Below the pieces are notes generated by a model. The model saw only the letters and a program-made list of their open reading frames with translations, did no database searches and was not told the DNA's origin. Positions 24,343-35,466 of a stretch of 64,000 nt of DNA are shown here, in pieces. Each line of letters begins with the position of its first letter. Positions within the stretch are counted from its first letter, which is position 1. Source of the stretch: Undaria pinnatifida (taxonomy: Eukaryota > Sar > Phaeophyceae > Laminariales > Alariaceae). Location: NCBI GenBank assembly GCA_012845835.1, contig JABAKD010000019.1:4569994-4633993 (forward strand). The letters are read 5' to 3'. Both the position numbers and the translations under genes were made by a program.

Positions 24343-25325
24343 ATGGAGTTCGCCTCGTTCCTCAATTGTGTGAGGGAGAGTTGGCGGCGAACACATGCAA
24401 GAGACGAGACGTTTCAGAACCCCATCGATATTTTACTATCATCCCGCCGCTTGGCGTCGGCTATTAAGGCGGGATGGGGCCAGCAGGGATGTATGCTTGC
24501 GGCAGCAACGGGCAACCTAGTAATATTTACGGAATGGCAGGATAAGTTTGGATGTACGGTGATAGTGGTTTGTTGGAGACCGCTGTGCGAGGCTACAGCA
24601 CAACGATTGTCGAAAAAGTACTGAAGCAGTACTTCGCCCACGATAGGACCTCGGAGTTTCCTAGGGACAAAGAGGCGTACAATCTGGCGGTAGCCTCAGG
24701 TCACGCTGAGATGGTGGACATCGTAGCAGGATACGTACCACATGTTGATGAAGCGGTGACCTCCGATGGGCTAAAGCAGGCAGCGGAGGTAGGCGACATA
24801 GGCATGGCGAAGGTTGTATGGGACACGTTTGTCGACCAGCAAAGTAAACGGGCGGTGGGCGGGATGAGTGTAGCGATTCAGGTTGCTGACTCACACGATC
24901 ACTTTGAGATGGCGGAGTGGTGCGTCCGGGCCCTTCACCGAAGCATGGACTTGTGTTCGCAGAACGTCGTAAACGTTATACGCCATTTATGTGTTTGGAG
25001 GCCACTAGTGCAGTGGCTGCACGAGGAGAGATGTTTTTCCCGTTGGGGGAACTGGTTCCCATTTGTGGGGGCGAAGGAAGGGAATTTGGAGTGGGTGCTG
25101 TATTGCTTGGAAAATGGGTGGGAGTACGAGGATGGGATCATGGAGTCGGCTGCGAGGGGGGCCCGTTTACGCGTGGTTAGGGGGTTGCGGGAGCGCGGCT
25201 GCCGCTGGATCACAGAAATCTGCGGGTGAGCAGCTGAGAGTGGGCAGGTGGAGTTGCTGTGATGGTGCCTGTTGAATGGATGCCCATGGTCTTGGAAGAG
25301 GGTAGTGGAGGCAGGGCAGTCGTAG
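24343..25325 (+). pseudogene. Ankyrin-type repeat gene carried in the MULE, decayed
   Basis: The reading starts at 24,343 and gives 'GCMLAAATGNLVIFTEW', then shifts frame near 24,550. It continues with ankyrin-like helices: 'AYNLAVASGHAEMVDIVAGY', 'GLKQAAEVGDIGMAKVVWD', 'WFPFVGAKEGNLEWVLYCLE', 'IMESAARGARLRVVRGLRER' and 'GCRW'. In-frame TGA codons stand at 25,227 and 25,260, yet repeat-like sequence goes on (AAESGQVELL, WCLLNGCPWSW) to a TAG at 25,323. The alternation of 'GH.E' helices with 'NGC.W' turns is typical of the large ankyrin-type families of stramenopiles and their relatives (family knowledge). One frameshift and two nonsense codons mark it as dead cargo. It reads toward the transposase gene, tail to tail. 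The partner of the protein is unknown. Confidence 0.75.
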
Positions 25326-26491
25326 AGCGTTTTCAAAACAAAATCGCGACTGGTGCCTCGATGTCCTCGATGTCGGCGGGGAGGAAGTACTGGTGGACGG
25401 AGTGTGGGTCCCCATGGTGGTTGCCAATAGCAATAGGTAGGTACAGGCTGTCCGCATTTCGTGCGTAGCTGTTCCGGATTCGCATGCAGCGGTAAATTTG
25501 GGAAGGGGTGTTGATTGTTGTAACGGTTCATGCTGCCTTGTTTGGGCACAACCGTTGGACGGCAATGCGAAGAAATGGTCAAATGATCATGGGTTGCGAA
25601 CGAAAGTTGTACGGTCAGCACCGCCAAAATGCAGTCGATCCCTGTAGAACACAAATGAAGAAGCGCCCTTCATGCAAGGGACGTCCTCGAGCATCCCCGG
25701 AGCCAATGGGTGCGTCGTGAGCCTGGGCGTCGCAGGGACACAGCGGAAGGCCCGCTGGCTGCCGCACATTATTTTTGAAGCAATTGCGGCGGGCCTCTCA
25801 ACGCACACGTCGATCGAATGAGATTTTACACGAGCAGCACCCAGCAGCACCGTGACTCTCGAAGACCACGACTACGCACGAAAGTAGGCTTTCAACACGA
25901 GAACAATAGACGAGAGGAAAAAGTGTGTCATTCGCTGCCACCGCTGGCGCTCGTTGTCTGCCACGGAGCCGCAACACCAATGGCGAGAAACACATTGGCA
26001 ACTCGCTCTCACGGGCATTGCTACTATGCTCCATTGTGACAAGTCCACGAAGGTTACCCCACGATGACCCTCTCTCCCCATGTCGCCGCGCTACACTTCG
26101 AGCTTCATTCGCTGTATCGTACATCCCCGCCACAGACGTACCACCAATCTTGGGTTTCGAAACAAAGATTTTCACCTAAATTCTTACACAATGGGCGGCC
26201 TGCGTACCTACCACAAACCTACTCCACCACTGAATGCCCACCACCAGTAGCAACTCTTTAGGACACCCCCCACAAGCGTGCTGCACCTACTTGCCCCCCC
26301 CACGCGCCCGCGACACCTCCTTGGATTACGTGCTGTCCTCCCCCACGGCCGTCCCGCTGTTTCATGGAGGTTTTCCTCTTGGACGACCCTGTCTGCCTTT
26401 GGGCCTGGGGAGGTAGTACTTGGTGGAGGGAAGCGCAGTCTTGCGGCGCTAAAGACAAGCCCTGGCGGTTTTTTTCGCTGTGTCACATTTC

Positions 26492-29400
26492 TCATTGAGT
26501 CTCGATTGCTGGAAATCCTTTGGCGCGCATGCGTTTGCCGTGTGGAATGTCGCGGACGCGAAATCTAGAGAAGCCTGCCCCACCCCGCCACAAGGTGCGA
26601 TGCTCAGGGGTTGAAACGGCAACGCCGCTCCCCCCCCGCTGATGATGCTGGCCGGAAGCCCCACGCCAGGGCGTTGCATGCTCACGGCTGAGACACCAGC
26701 GCCCCCTCCCCCCCCTCCCCCGCTGATGGTGCTGCCGGACGCCCCACGCCAGGGCTTTGCATGCCCACGGCTGAGACACCAGCGCTCCCTCCCCCCCCCC
26801 CCCCGCTGATGGTGCTAGCCAGACGCCCAACGCCAGGGCTTTGCATGCCCACGGCTGAGACACCAGCGCTCCCTCCCCCCCCTCACCCGCTGATGGTGCT
26901 CGCCGGAAGCGCCACGCCAGGGCTTTGCATGCCCACACCTGAGACACCAGCGCCCCTTCCCCCCCCGCCCCGCTGATGGTGCTGGCTGGAATCCCCACGC
27001 CAGGGCTTTGCATGCTCACGGCTGAGACACCAGCGCCCCCTCCCCCCCCTACCCCTCTGGCGGCGTTTGCCCCGACCGCTTGTAGCAACGTCGGAAGCCC
27101 CCCACCAGGGCTTCGAACGCCCGCCGCAGAAATAACAGCACCCGCCCCTCTCCTCCCCCCTGTTCTTGCCGCCCCTCTCCGGCCACGTCCGTTCGCGCCC
27201 CCTCGGCCGGCCCCTCCGCTTTTTCCCCGACCAGAACGCCCGCCCGGCCTCGTTTCCTCCGGCGCTTGGGTTGCCATCGCAGGCCTGATAACGACCACCT
27301 TGAACACCCGGGTCGTGGACGTGTCGTGTTTCGACCTCAACTTGACCTCGATCATTAGGCGCGCGTGGTTCTTGAGGTTCTCCAGGACGCGTGAAATGCC
27401 GGGGATGTTGTCGGTGCCTGCTGTGACGTTTGCGAGCTTCTTACCGAACGCGTTGCAGCTGGCCCACCCGCTAGCTCTCACCATCGCTTTGGAGTGCGAA
27501 AAAAAGCTGGGATCCGCAGGTGCGGCCGGCAGCTCTCCCGGAACCCCCGCACATGCCGTCGCAACCACCGCCGGCTTTGCGGCGAGCCGTGCCATCGTCC
27601 ACTCCCCAGTGCTGCCACGCCAGCGGTTAGCATTAGATGCTCCGGTGAAGCCGACGTCCCCGTCTTTCATGGCCCGGAGGGCATGTCGGCAGCCGAGACC
27701 GTTGGTCAGGATCCTCAGGCACGTGCACAGGAAGAAGCCGTCGGGTCCAAGTACGACGAGGTGACAGTACTGGTTTTGGGATCCGTACATGTTGGTGACG
27801 CGCACGAGTCGGTCCGCAACTTGTTCCCGCAGCAACTCCACGAAGAACGTGACGGACGTCCGGGTGGTGAGGGTGACATCGCCGCCTTCGCCAGTGCCGT
27901 AAAGCAGCCCCGCTTCAGCCGGGTTCGCCACGAAGTCGGCCAGCAGGCGTTGAACGTCATTGTTACCCGTCGCAAGGGTCTTGGCCGTGTACCCCATGGC
28001 CGCCAGGGCCTCGTCGGACATGTCCTGCAGGTAAAGGAAGGACGGAGCATCAAACCGGGGTACACGGGGGAGGGTAGGTTGAGGATGAAGGGCTGCCATT
28101 TCAGGAGGCTTCACCCACGTTTGCCGAACAGTACCATGCTATGGAAACACAATTTGTACTATGGAAACACAACTGTTGGCGCGCTCCGACAGCAATACGC
28201 GCATGTAGGGCAGCGAGGGGGATTCAGAGTGGCGCGACACCCCAACGATTCCACAACCTGTGAAAGCAAACCTCACCATCATAGAGAACGCGCTGCACTT
28301 CGCCTGGCGCATGCCGTCTTGAACGAAGTCGAAATGTTGAAGCCACTCGGTCGTCGTTACCTCCCAGACCGATTGATTCGGGATGCGCACGCGTTGGACC
28401 GGCACCCCCGGTGTTTTGACTTCAAAGACCACCGTAACAAGCACGCGGCTCGAAGGTGAAAAGTACAGGTTAGGGTCAGCAACACCTTGATCAAAACGCG
28501 GCCCTGGTGTGAACATGGTGGGAGTGTCATCGTCAATTTTAAAGCGACGGTCCGCGAAGCGATAAGCCACGGCACGGACAAAACAAATGTGAATGCCTCT
28601 GTTTTCTTCCACACTCTATGTGGCCGGCGCTATGTGACGCGCAACAAAACAAACGGACGTCATGAACATCTTCGCACCCCTTCAATGCCAGCCAGCCAAA
28701 CAATTGGAGTCCCCCCCGCCCCCGCCCCCCATCACAACGTAGACATGACAGGAGTAAAGAAAACCCTGGGCCCATGATACTGTCGTAGCCCCGGCCTTCC
28801 AGCGCAGGGCAACAACTGCAATCCAGAAATAAAAACCCAACAGAGAGAAAAAGAAAATACGGCTGACGAAAGTCGACAACAAGATATCGTGGGAGTGGTG
28901 TTCCTTCGACAGGCAGCCAGCAAAAACCTTTTTCCTCCTACGATTTTTTCACTGACGTCGATATTGACGCACTGCGACAACAGATTCGAAAAGCACCCCA
29001 CAGGTGAACAGCCGCCCACCTTGTCGTTTTGTTGGAGTCTTCCTTGACTTTCTTGCTGATGGCCCGGTGTACATCTACCAAAGTCCCCGACCTGGTCATC
29101 GCCGGCTTCAAAGTGCTGTAGGTCAATTCCACTCGCTGCGTGGAGGTGATGCCGAGCGTTGGGAGCCCCGGGTGCCCGTACTTCGCCCACCGGTGTACCC
29201 ACCTGTCGCATGCGCCGGAACGGCTCCAACGTAGTGGGCGGACACAGCGAGAGCCGATTGCTACCTGAGTAAAATACGAATTCCAGCAGCACCCCCCCTC
29301 TCCCCTTAGGCCGCGGGTATCTTCTCCTCGACAGCGGGGACGGCGAATGCACAGAAAAGCTGAAAATAAAATTTGATCCCAACTCAAACCCAACCACACC

Positions 29401-32400
29401 CCAACACGACAGTCTCCGATGAGATATCCTAACCAGGGTATAGCGCGAGCGATGCTGCTGCTGTATGCGCATCCCTATTTAGCTCGACTCCTGACATGCC
29501 AGGCAGTGCTTACTTGGGGCCAAAAACGGACTCTGCCATGTAGGTGTACATGTGGCTGCCCGGGGCCAGCAGATTGAAGAGGTCCTGTTTTGCCTGAAGG
29601 AACAGCTGGAACACAGCAAGTAGAGCGGAGCAGGTCAAGGGGTGGAGAAAACCAGGCAGGGGTTGGAGGGGATTGTACGTGGAACGGTCCAAACCAAGGA
29701 CCTTCCGGTTCCACAAGAGTGCAAGGAAGCACAACCGCCTGCATGCGCAATACCTACTTAGACAACCCAATGCCCCGACATCGTTCACAAGGCACCTGCT
29801 TGTTTCAACATCATGGCAACTCCGTAGCCCTTGCGTGGTCTCACGTACAAGACAACAGTAAGTGACTTTCGCTTTCGCATCACGGTTCCCCACTGACCTC
29901 CTCGGTAGGAGCGAATGCTACCTTGTAGGACATTCGAATCACCCCGGCAAGGACACCCTTCCCACGACCCTTGCCATGCTTCCTGACGTTCTCGTCCATG
30001 TGGAACAGGCACAGCTTTTGCCGCGACCACGGGGCCTCCCTCTGGATTGCCGCCGTCGCAGCCGGATCAGCATCAGTGAAGATCACCTACAATTCGCCAC
30101 GAGTGTGACCGACGCACATTACGGCCAGGAAAGCGAAACGATGTGGGAGACATGCACAACACGGTGGTATGAATGACAACGTTCACAACGACCGACATCC
30201 TCTTGTGGGCAACACAACTATAGATTCTCCTGCGGTCCTCTAATCCTACGTTGAATGCTGCACATGGACACTTGGCTCACCTGTGGTTGCCCTTCCCCAA
30301 TCAGTTCCCTGAAGACCCGGGAGAGGAATTCAAAGTCCTCCGACCGCTCGTTGGCAAGCAGTGCCTGCATCGCGATATGAGTGCAGTTCTCCTTGTCCAC
30401 AACCACGATCAGTGCCAGATGACGCTTGTATCTGGTTGGAAGAGAACAAACAAATTGAGCGCACAACGGACACGCAAATGCCATGACGAAACCATTCTCA
30501 AAAAGGTAGGGGGGCGATGCTTTCGTTTTGTACGGGAATGCGCAAATCGAACGGGTCAAAAGCGAGAGGTCTCGGGACTTAGCACGCAAAACCTCCTGTC
30601 ACTTGTTCGTGTTGAATGTGTTGTCCTGGATGATGAGCGGGTAGTACCGCAGCGCCGTCGTCCTCTGCGCTTCCAGCGCCCAGGCGACGCGGTTGATGAG
30701 CCCCTTGTCGTCCAGCGTAAACCTCATCCAGCAACATTCCAGCTGAAGCCGTAGCAATACCTCCTGCGCGTCATTCGCCCCTCCTAGGGCTTTGGATTGT
30801 TCTTGTCCAAATCGTGCCTTCATGGTTCTTATCTACATCGAGAATACACGCAGTGTCGGGCCGAGGGAACACGGTGACGGAGGGATCATGACCAAAATAC
30901 CACTACTTCTGTTGATATCACACGTACGCGCAAATCGAGGGCGACCAAACGAGGACTCCTTTCACGGGATGCCGCTGGGATCCGAACGCAATATCTTCAC
31001 GCCGCAAAACAACAGTACGCGCTACGTTGGGTATCTTTCCTCACCCACTCACCTGCTGCTTCCCTCTCGGTCCCAAAATCAACCCATCGCGCTCAACGGA
31101 CCTGTGAATGGCCCTCGTGTCGTTGTTTTGAAAGTGTAGCAGACGAATTATTTCCTCCTCCTGTTGAACCATCTCTGATGTCATCTCATTGTTCATCCTT
31201 CGTGGGGGCTCGTGTTCCACGCGGCCGTCCTCTGAGTCTACGTTGTGGTGCAGACACAAGGAGATCTGAGCCGTTGGGATTGAACGAGGGATAGATCCAT
31301 GCTCAGCAAAGGAAGTGGAATGGAGGGGCGACAGAACAAGGGTGAGGGAATGAATAGAATATTGATTTCAAACAATTTGATCCCAGCAAATTTGCGCTGC
31401 TACATCTCTAACACGAGCGACACAACGCGTGTTGCAACCAACGGGCGCTGGCAGCGGTCGGATAAACACACCCGACACAACTAATACTGCACAGCAGTCA
31501 CAGATACGCCAACTATGTGCGCGCCAGTGGACACCGATACGCCCACTCTATGTGCGCCAGTGGACTCACCGTCGAAAGGGTATGTCCATCAGGGTTTCCT
31601 GGCCAGTTAAACGCTACCAGAAAGCCGCAACGAAGCTATATTCCGCACAACAAACGGCTGGCAATATGCGAAATCACGGCGTTGGGTGGGGGGTTAACAA
31701 TGTGTCAGGACACGGGCAGCGTTGGTGTCTTCAAAAAACGCAAACGGACATTACGTCTAGCAGCTTCGGCACCAATACCATGCAATGTATTCCGAGGGTG
31801 CGATATTCAGCAAGGCGACAGCGAGGACCGGTGTCTGCCGTGAAGCCGGTACAACTAAATTAACGAAGAACAACATCTTACAATATGGATGGCGAAGAAA
31901 ACTCCCGTTCAACAAATCCACGAGGAAGGCATCTTTCTGTACGCATTGCAAAGGGACCCTCGCCGTTACGGTCGTGCTTTGGCGATGCAAAGATGCGAGC
32001 GCGTCTGTTCCTTCAACAACAAAACAAATACACTTATACCACTCGAAGACCACCGCCTTATACATCAACATGTACGAAAAGGTACATACATACGCTGCTC
32101 CGGGGGCTACAGCAATTTAGGCATATCACAACAGCAGTAGGAGTTCAGGTTCTCATCAGACGCAAGTGCCGACCGTATCATGTACTGAGGTATATTGGTG
32201 CAGCGCAGACGATCTTTGCCGTCCATCGGCGAACAGATCACGGAAAAAGACAGATGCGGCAAGGCTGCGTATTCTCTAGAGAGCGTCAAGGCGATATCGG
32301 ATACGGGGTACTAATTACTGCTGTGGGGATGCTCAACACGAATAACTTCAGATCTTCAGAACAGCACCTTCTTCGTTGTAGTGTTCTTCGTCGTTTTCTT

Positions 32401-33381
32401 CACGGGAGCGTTGGCTGGGCCCGTAAGACCCCGTTTGTCTGGCGTCCCGCCTTGTTCGCAAACGACGTGGACGGTCCTCCACCTGTCTATGTTGAAATGA
32501 TTTGCTTCGGCGATTCCAGAGTGAAGCTGGGAAGACAAGAGGGAACGAATTTTCGAGACGGCATTTCCGATCGGATGTCAATGGTGTCGGATATGCGATG
32601 GTAGACAGCAAGGTGTGTGTCCATGGTGGGTGGTGGGTACATGCAGCTTGCGCGTGCCATTTTTCACTGATGGACGGGACGGGCGGCGTGGTCAGTGCGC
32701 GCGGAAGGACCAAATGCCGCAGCACTTCTCAAAGTTTTCAAGCCCACGTTCACTTTGTTTCGGCGTTTCAAGTCGTATCAATGGCCGACGTACGCGATGA
32801 CCATGTCGACGGCGTTCTCCCATGTCGCCTCGCCAAAGTCTTGCTCCGCTTCGTCTTCAAGGCGGTGGAACGACATCTTCCAAAGCTCCGCCCCTAGCTG
32901 CGACATCCCCGCTGTACATGACAACATCAACCGGAAGAAGGGGGCGATACTATTGCAAGCCAGAAGAGAGGGCCGATACAAGCCTACTCAAGACTACTTG
33001 TACCCAAACTTCGGTAAAAAGAAAATAAAACAAACAGAAGTGGACTACTGCTGTATCGCATCGCGTATCGTTTTAAGCCTTCTCCCTTGGGATCATGCAG
33101 CAAGCGCATACTACTAGCGACGCTATATTCACGAAGCCCACGCCTCAGCAAAATGCGTCACTCCTTCCTTCACGACTGTCGGCATGTCATAAACTTCCCA
33201 TGTCATAAACTATCATCTCACCTTCCGATCTATCGCACTCGACTGCCACCACGTTGCCTTGGGGATATGCACGCGAGGCGGTCGCGTCCTCGTCGCCCTC
33301 GTCGTTTCTTCTGCCGCTGTCCTCGCCCCGTCTTACGGCTGAGTTGCCGTTGTAACGAGCTACGTCGTCATGTACCACCAT
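26492..33381 (-). CDS. MULE transposase, 11 exons, FAR1-like / DDE / SWIM, 1,109 residues
   Basis: Exons (minus, high to low): 33,381-33,222; 32,911-32,790; 32,526-32,368; 31,265-31,053; 30,832-30,603; 30,431-30,281; 30,086-29,922; 29,605-29,514; 29,202-29,020; 28,598-28,277; 28,024-26,492. All ten introns are GT-AG and every phase closes, giving 3,330 nt without an internal stop. Residues about 80-165 are FAR1-like (ATWENAV..., VHVVCEQGG, then LHHN at about 153). The DDE core has D288 (IIQDNTFNTNKYKRHLAL across an intron), D350 (VIFTDAD), C371xxH374 (KLCLFH) and candidate E456 (TLGITSTQRVELTYSTLK). A SWIM finger CxCx9CxH lies at 699-713 (CTCLRILTNGLGCRH). After about 870 a Gly/Arg-rich tail leads into 84-bp-repeat-encoded sequence. 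The protein would bind the element's ends and move it in the nucleus. Exons 1-3 and the 32,790 donor (TAC|GTCGGC) are the least certain. Confidence 0.82.
26580..27056. repeat. 84-bp minisatellite in the last transposase exon
   Basis: Units starting GCTGATG lie at 26,638, 26,722, 26,805, 26,888 and 26,972 (spacing 84, 83, 83, 84), with a decayed partial unit before. Each contains CCACGCCAGGGC, TTGCATGC, ACGGCTGAGACACCAGCG and a C-rich run of changing length. Because 83 and 84 differ in phase, the transposase reads the units in more than one frame: ALVSQPWACKALA, then REHATPWRGASGQHH. Confidence 0.9.
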
Positions 33382-33680
33382 AGGCTCCTCGTTACTCTAC
33401 GTCAAGCCTAGCGAGGTCCTGGGTGCATGTCTTTCATCCGAGACTGCACTCCACACCGTGCCTAGCGAGGTCACCGGTGCACCACCTTCGTCCGGCTCGC
33501 AAGGCGGCAAGGAAGCCGAGCTCGCAAGAATGGCAGCAGCACTTGCAGCAGCCTCCATGCTGCTACGTAGATACCTTGGGGTTAACTACCGCGGGTCCGC
33601 TACTACGTGCTGCTACGTGCGGCTACGTGTGTTAGATCTGTGGGCAGTGTGGGGGCAGGTGTACTTCGTGGTCGTTTATG

Positions 33681-33855
33681 CACTCCTTTTGAAATTGAAA
33701 TATGGTTCTGTAGGGTATGTTCTGCAGGCGTTTATCGCAGCGCGTAGCTCGCGGTGCAATAAATTGAAAACTGGTTCTGTAGAGAGGTTGTACAGGCGTT
33801 TTCCGTGTTGGCAGGGTATTGCCTCCTGCCAATGTTGGCAGATTCCCGGGCGCCG
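33681..33855 (-). repeat. Right terminal inverted repeat of the MULE
   Basis: Reverse complement of the left repeat at 22,852-23,026 (161 of 175 positions equal), ending GGCAGATTCCCGGGCGCCG at 33,855. The transposase start codon lies 474 bp inside it, so promoter activity of this end is likely (inference). Confidence 0.92.
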
Positions 33856-33864
33856 GGGAGAGTT
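33856..33864. repeat. Target-site duplication, right copy (GGGAGAGTT)
   Basis: Identical to 22,843-22,851. The satellite unit continues directly with CGTGGATCTGCTGTTG. Confidence 0.9.
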
Positions 33865-35342
33865 CGTGGATCTGCTGTTGTAAGTGTGTTCCGAGAAGAT
33901 AGTTGGCCGTCGGTACGTGGGTCAGTTGGTCTGGCCGGCGGGGTGGTGAGGTTTTTCAATCGTGTTAAGCATGGAAAGTGGGATACGGTATTTTCTTACG
34001 TCTGTGGATTTTACGTTCAGCATCAATTTTGTTTGACCTTGAGATATACAACCGTCACCGTCACTTCATTGGAACCGTAAACGTTGGGTACGAATGGTCC
34101 GGGCTGAAATGGTATGATATGAGATGGGGTAGTGGGTGTAAAATGGTTCGTCGTACCTTGGTCACGTCGTTTTGGGGTCGGGGGAGCACTTGGACCTGCT
34201 GTTGTAATCGTGATCGGAGAGGATCGTTGGCCGTCGGAACGTGGGTCACTTGGTCTGGCCAGCCAAGAGGCGAGATTGTTCAATTGTTGTGTCAAGAATA
34301 GGTGATAGAGTATTTTCTTACTGTCTGTGATGTATTTATTGATTCGGTATCGATTTGGATACCTTGAGATCCAAGAGCCGTAACCGTCATTTTGCTCGAA
34401 CCGTTTTCATTGGCTACGAACGATCCGGGATGAAATAGTATGATATGAGATGGGGGAGTGGGTGTACATAGGTTCGTTGTACCAATGTGAGGTGGGTTTG
34501 TGGTCGGGGAGTTCGTGGACCCGCTGTTGTAAGTGTGTACAGAGAGGATCGTTGACCGTCGACACGTGATTCATTTGGTCTGGCCGGCGAGGAGGTGAGG
34601 TTTCACACTTGGGTTAATTAAGTGAATTACGGCGTATACGGTATTTTCTTACCGTCTGTGGATTCTAGATTAGGTGTCAATTTTTGGATACCATGAGATC
34701 CAACAATCGTACCGTCATTTCGCTGGAACCGTAAACATTGGGTGTGAATGGTCCGGGATGAAGTGGTATGAATTTAGTTGGGGTAGTGGGTGTTTATAGG
34801 TTCGTTGAACCTAAGCGACGTGATTTTGGTGTCTTGGGAGTTCGTCGACCTGCTGTTGTAAGTGTGTTCGGAGAGGATCTTTGGCCGCCGGTACGTGAGT
34901 CATCTGGGTTGGTCGGCAAGGAGGTGGGATTTTTCACTCGTGCCAAGTATTTCACGTGGTATACGGTATTTTCTTACCGTCTGTGGATTTAACATTATCA
35001 GGTAGGTATCAATTGCTGGATACCTCGAGATCCAACAACCGCAACCGTCATTTCGTTGGAACCGTAAACAATGGGTATGAATGGTCCGGGATGAATTGGT
35101 ATGATATGAGACATGATAGTTGATGCATACAGGTTCGTGCTACCTAGGTGACGTGGTTTTGGGGTCGGAGGAGTTCGTGGAGCTGCTGCTGTAGGTGTGT
35201 TCGGAGAGGATCGTTGGCCGTCGGTATGTGGGTCATTTGGACTGGCCGCCGAGGAGGTGGGATTTCTCACTTGTGTCAATTATTATATATGGTATACGGT
35301 ATCTTCTTGCCGTCTGTGTAATTTAGATTAGGTATCGATTTT

Positions 35343-35466
35343 GTCGGTATGTGGGTCATTTGGACTGGCCGGCGAGCAGGTGAGATTTCTCACTTGTGTT
35401 AAGTATTTTATGTGGTATACGGTATTTTCTTACCGTCTGCGGAGTTTAGATTAGGTATCGATTTTG
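35343..35466 (+). repeat. Partial 124-bp duplication within a satellite unit
   Basis: The piece from TCGGTATGTGGGTCATTTGG to TTAGGTATCGATTTT is repeated directly after its own copy (35,219-35,342), with a sharp junction after GATTTTG. The box spacing here is 448 instead of about 327 bp. Confidence 0.75.

Larger units (their letters stand above)
22852..33855 (-). mobile_element. 11-kb Mutator-like element (MULE) with transposase and ankyrin cargo
   Basis: The 11,004-bp element starts CGGCGCCCGGGAATCTGCC and ends with its reverse complement. The terminal inverted repeats are 175 bp each, aligned without gaps with 14 mismatches (about 92% identical). A perfect 9-bp target duplication flanks it. 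It lies inside a satellite unit whose two halves match across the insertion. On the minus strand an 11-exon transposase fills 26,492-33,381. On the plus strand a decayed ankyrin-type gene lies at 24,343-25,325. The remaining sequence (23.2-24.3, 25.3-26.5 kb) has no recognised gene. Identity between the repeats and an open transposase suggest a fairly recent, possibly autonomous insertion (inference). Confidence 0.92.

Noticed and set aside
24545..24555. An intron rather than a frameshift in the ankyrin-type gene
   Set aside because: No GT-AG pair of plausible length joins the two frames, and later in-frame stops show the gene is decaying anyway.
26976..28459. Plus-strand frames of 262 and 321 codons opposite the transposase
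   Set aside because: They are Pro/Arg-rich shadows of the GC-rich last transposase exon; the minus strand carries the SWIM finger and conserved order.
28700..28735. C-rich tract as a family-R copy
   Set aside because: None of the other family-R blocks are present beside it.
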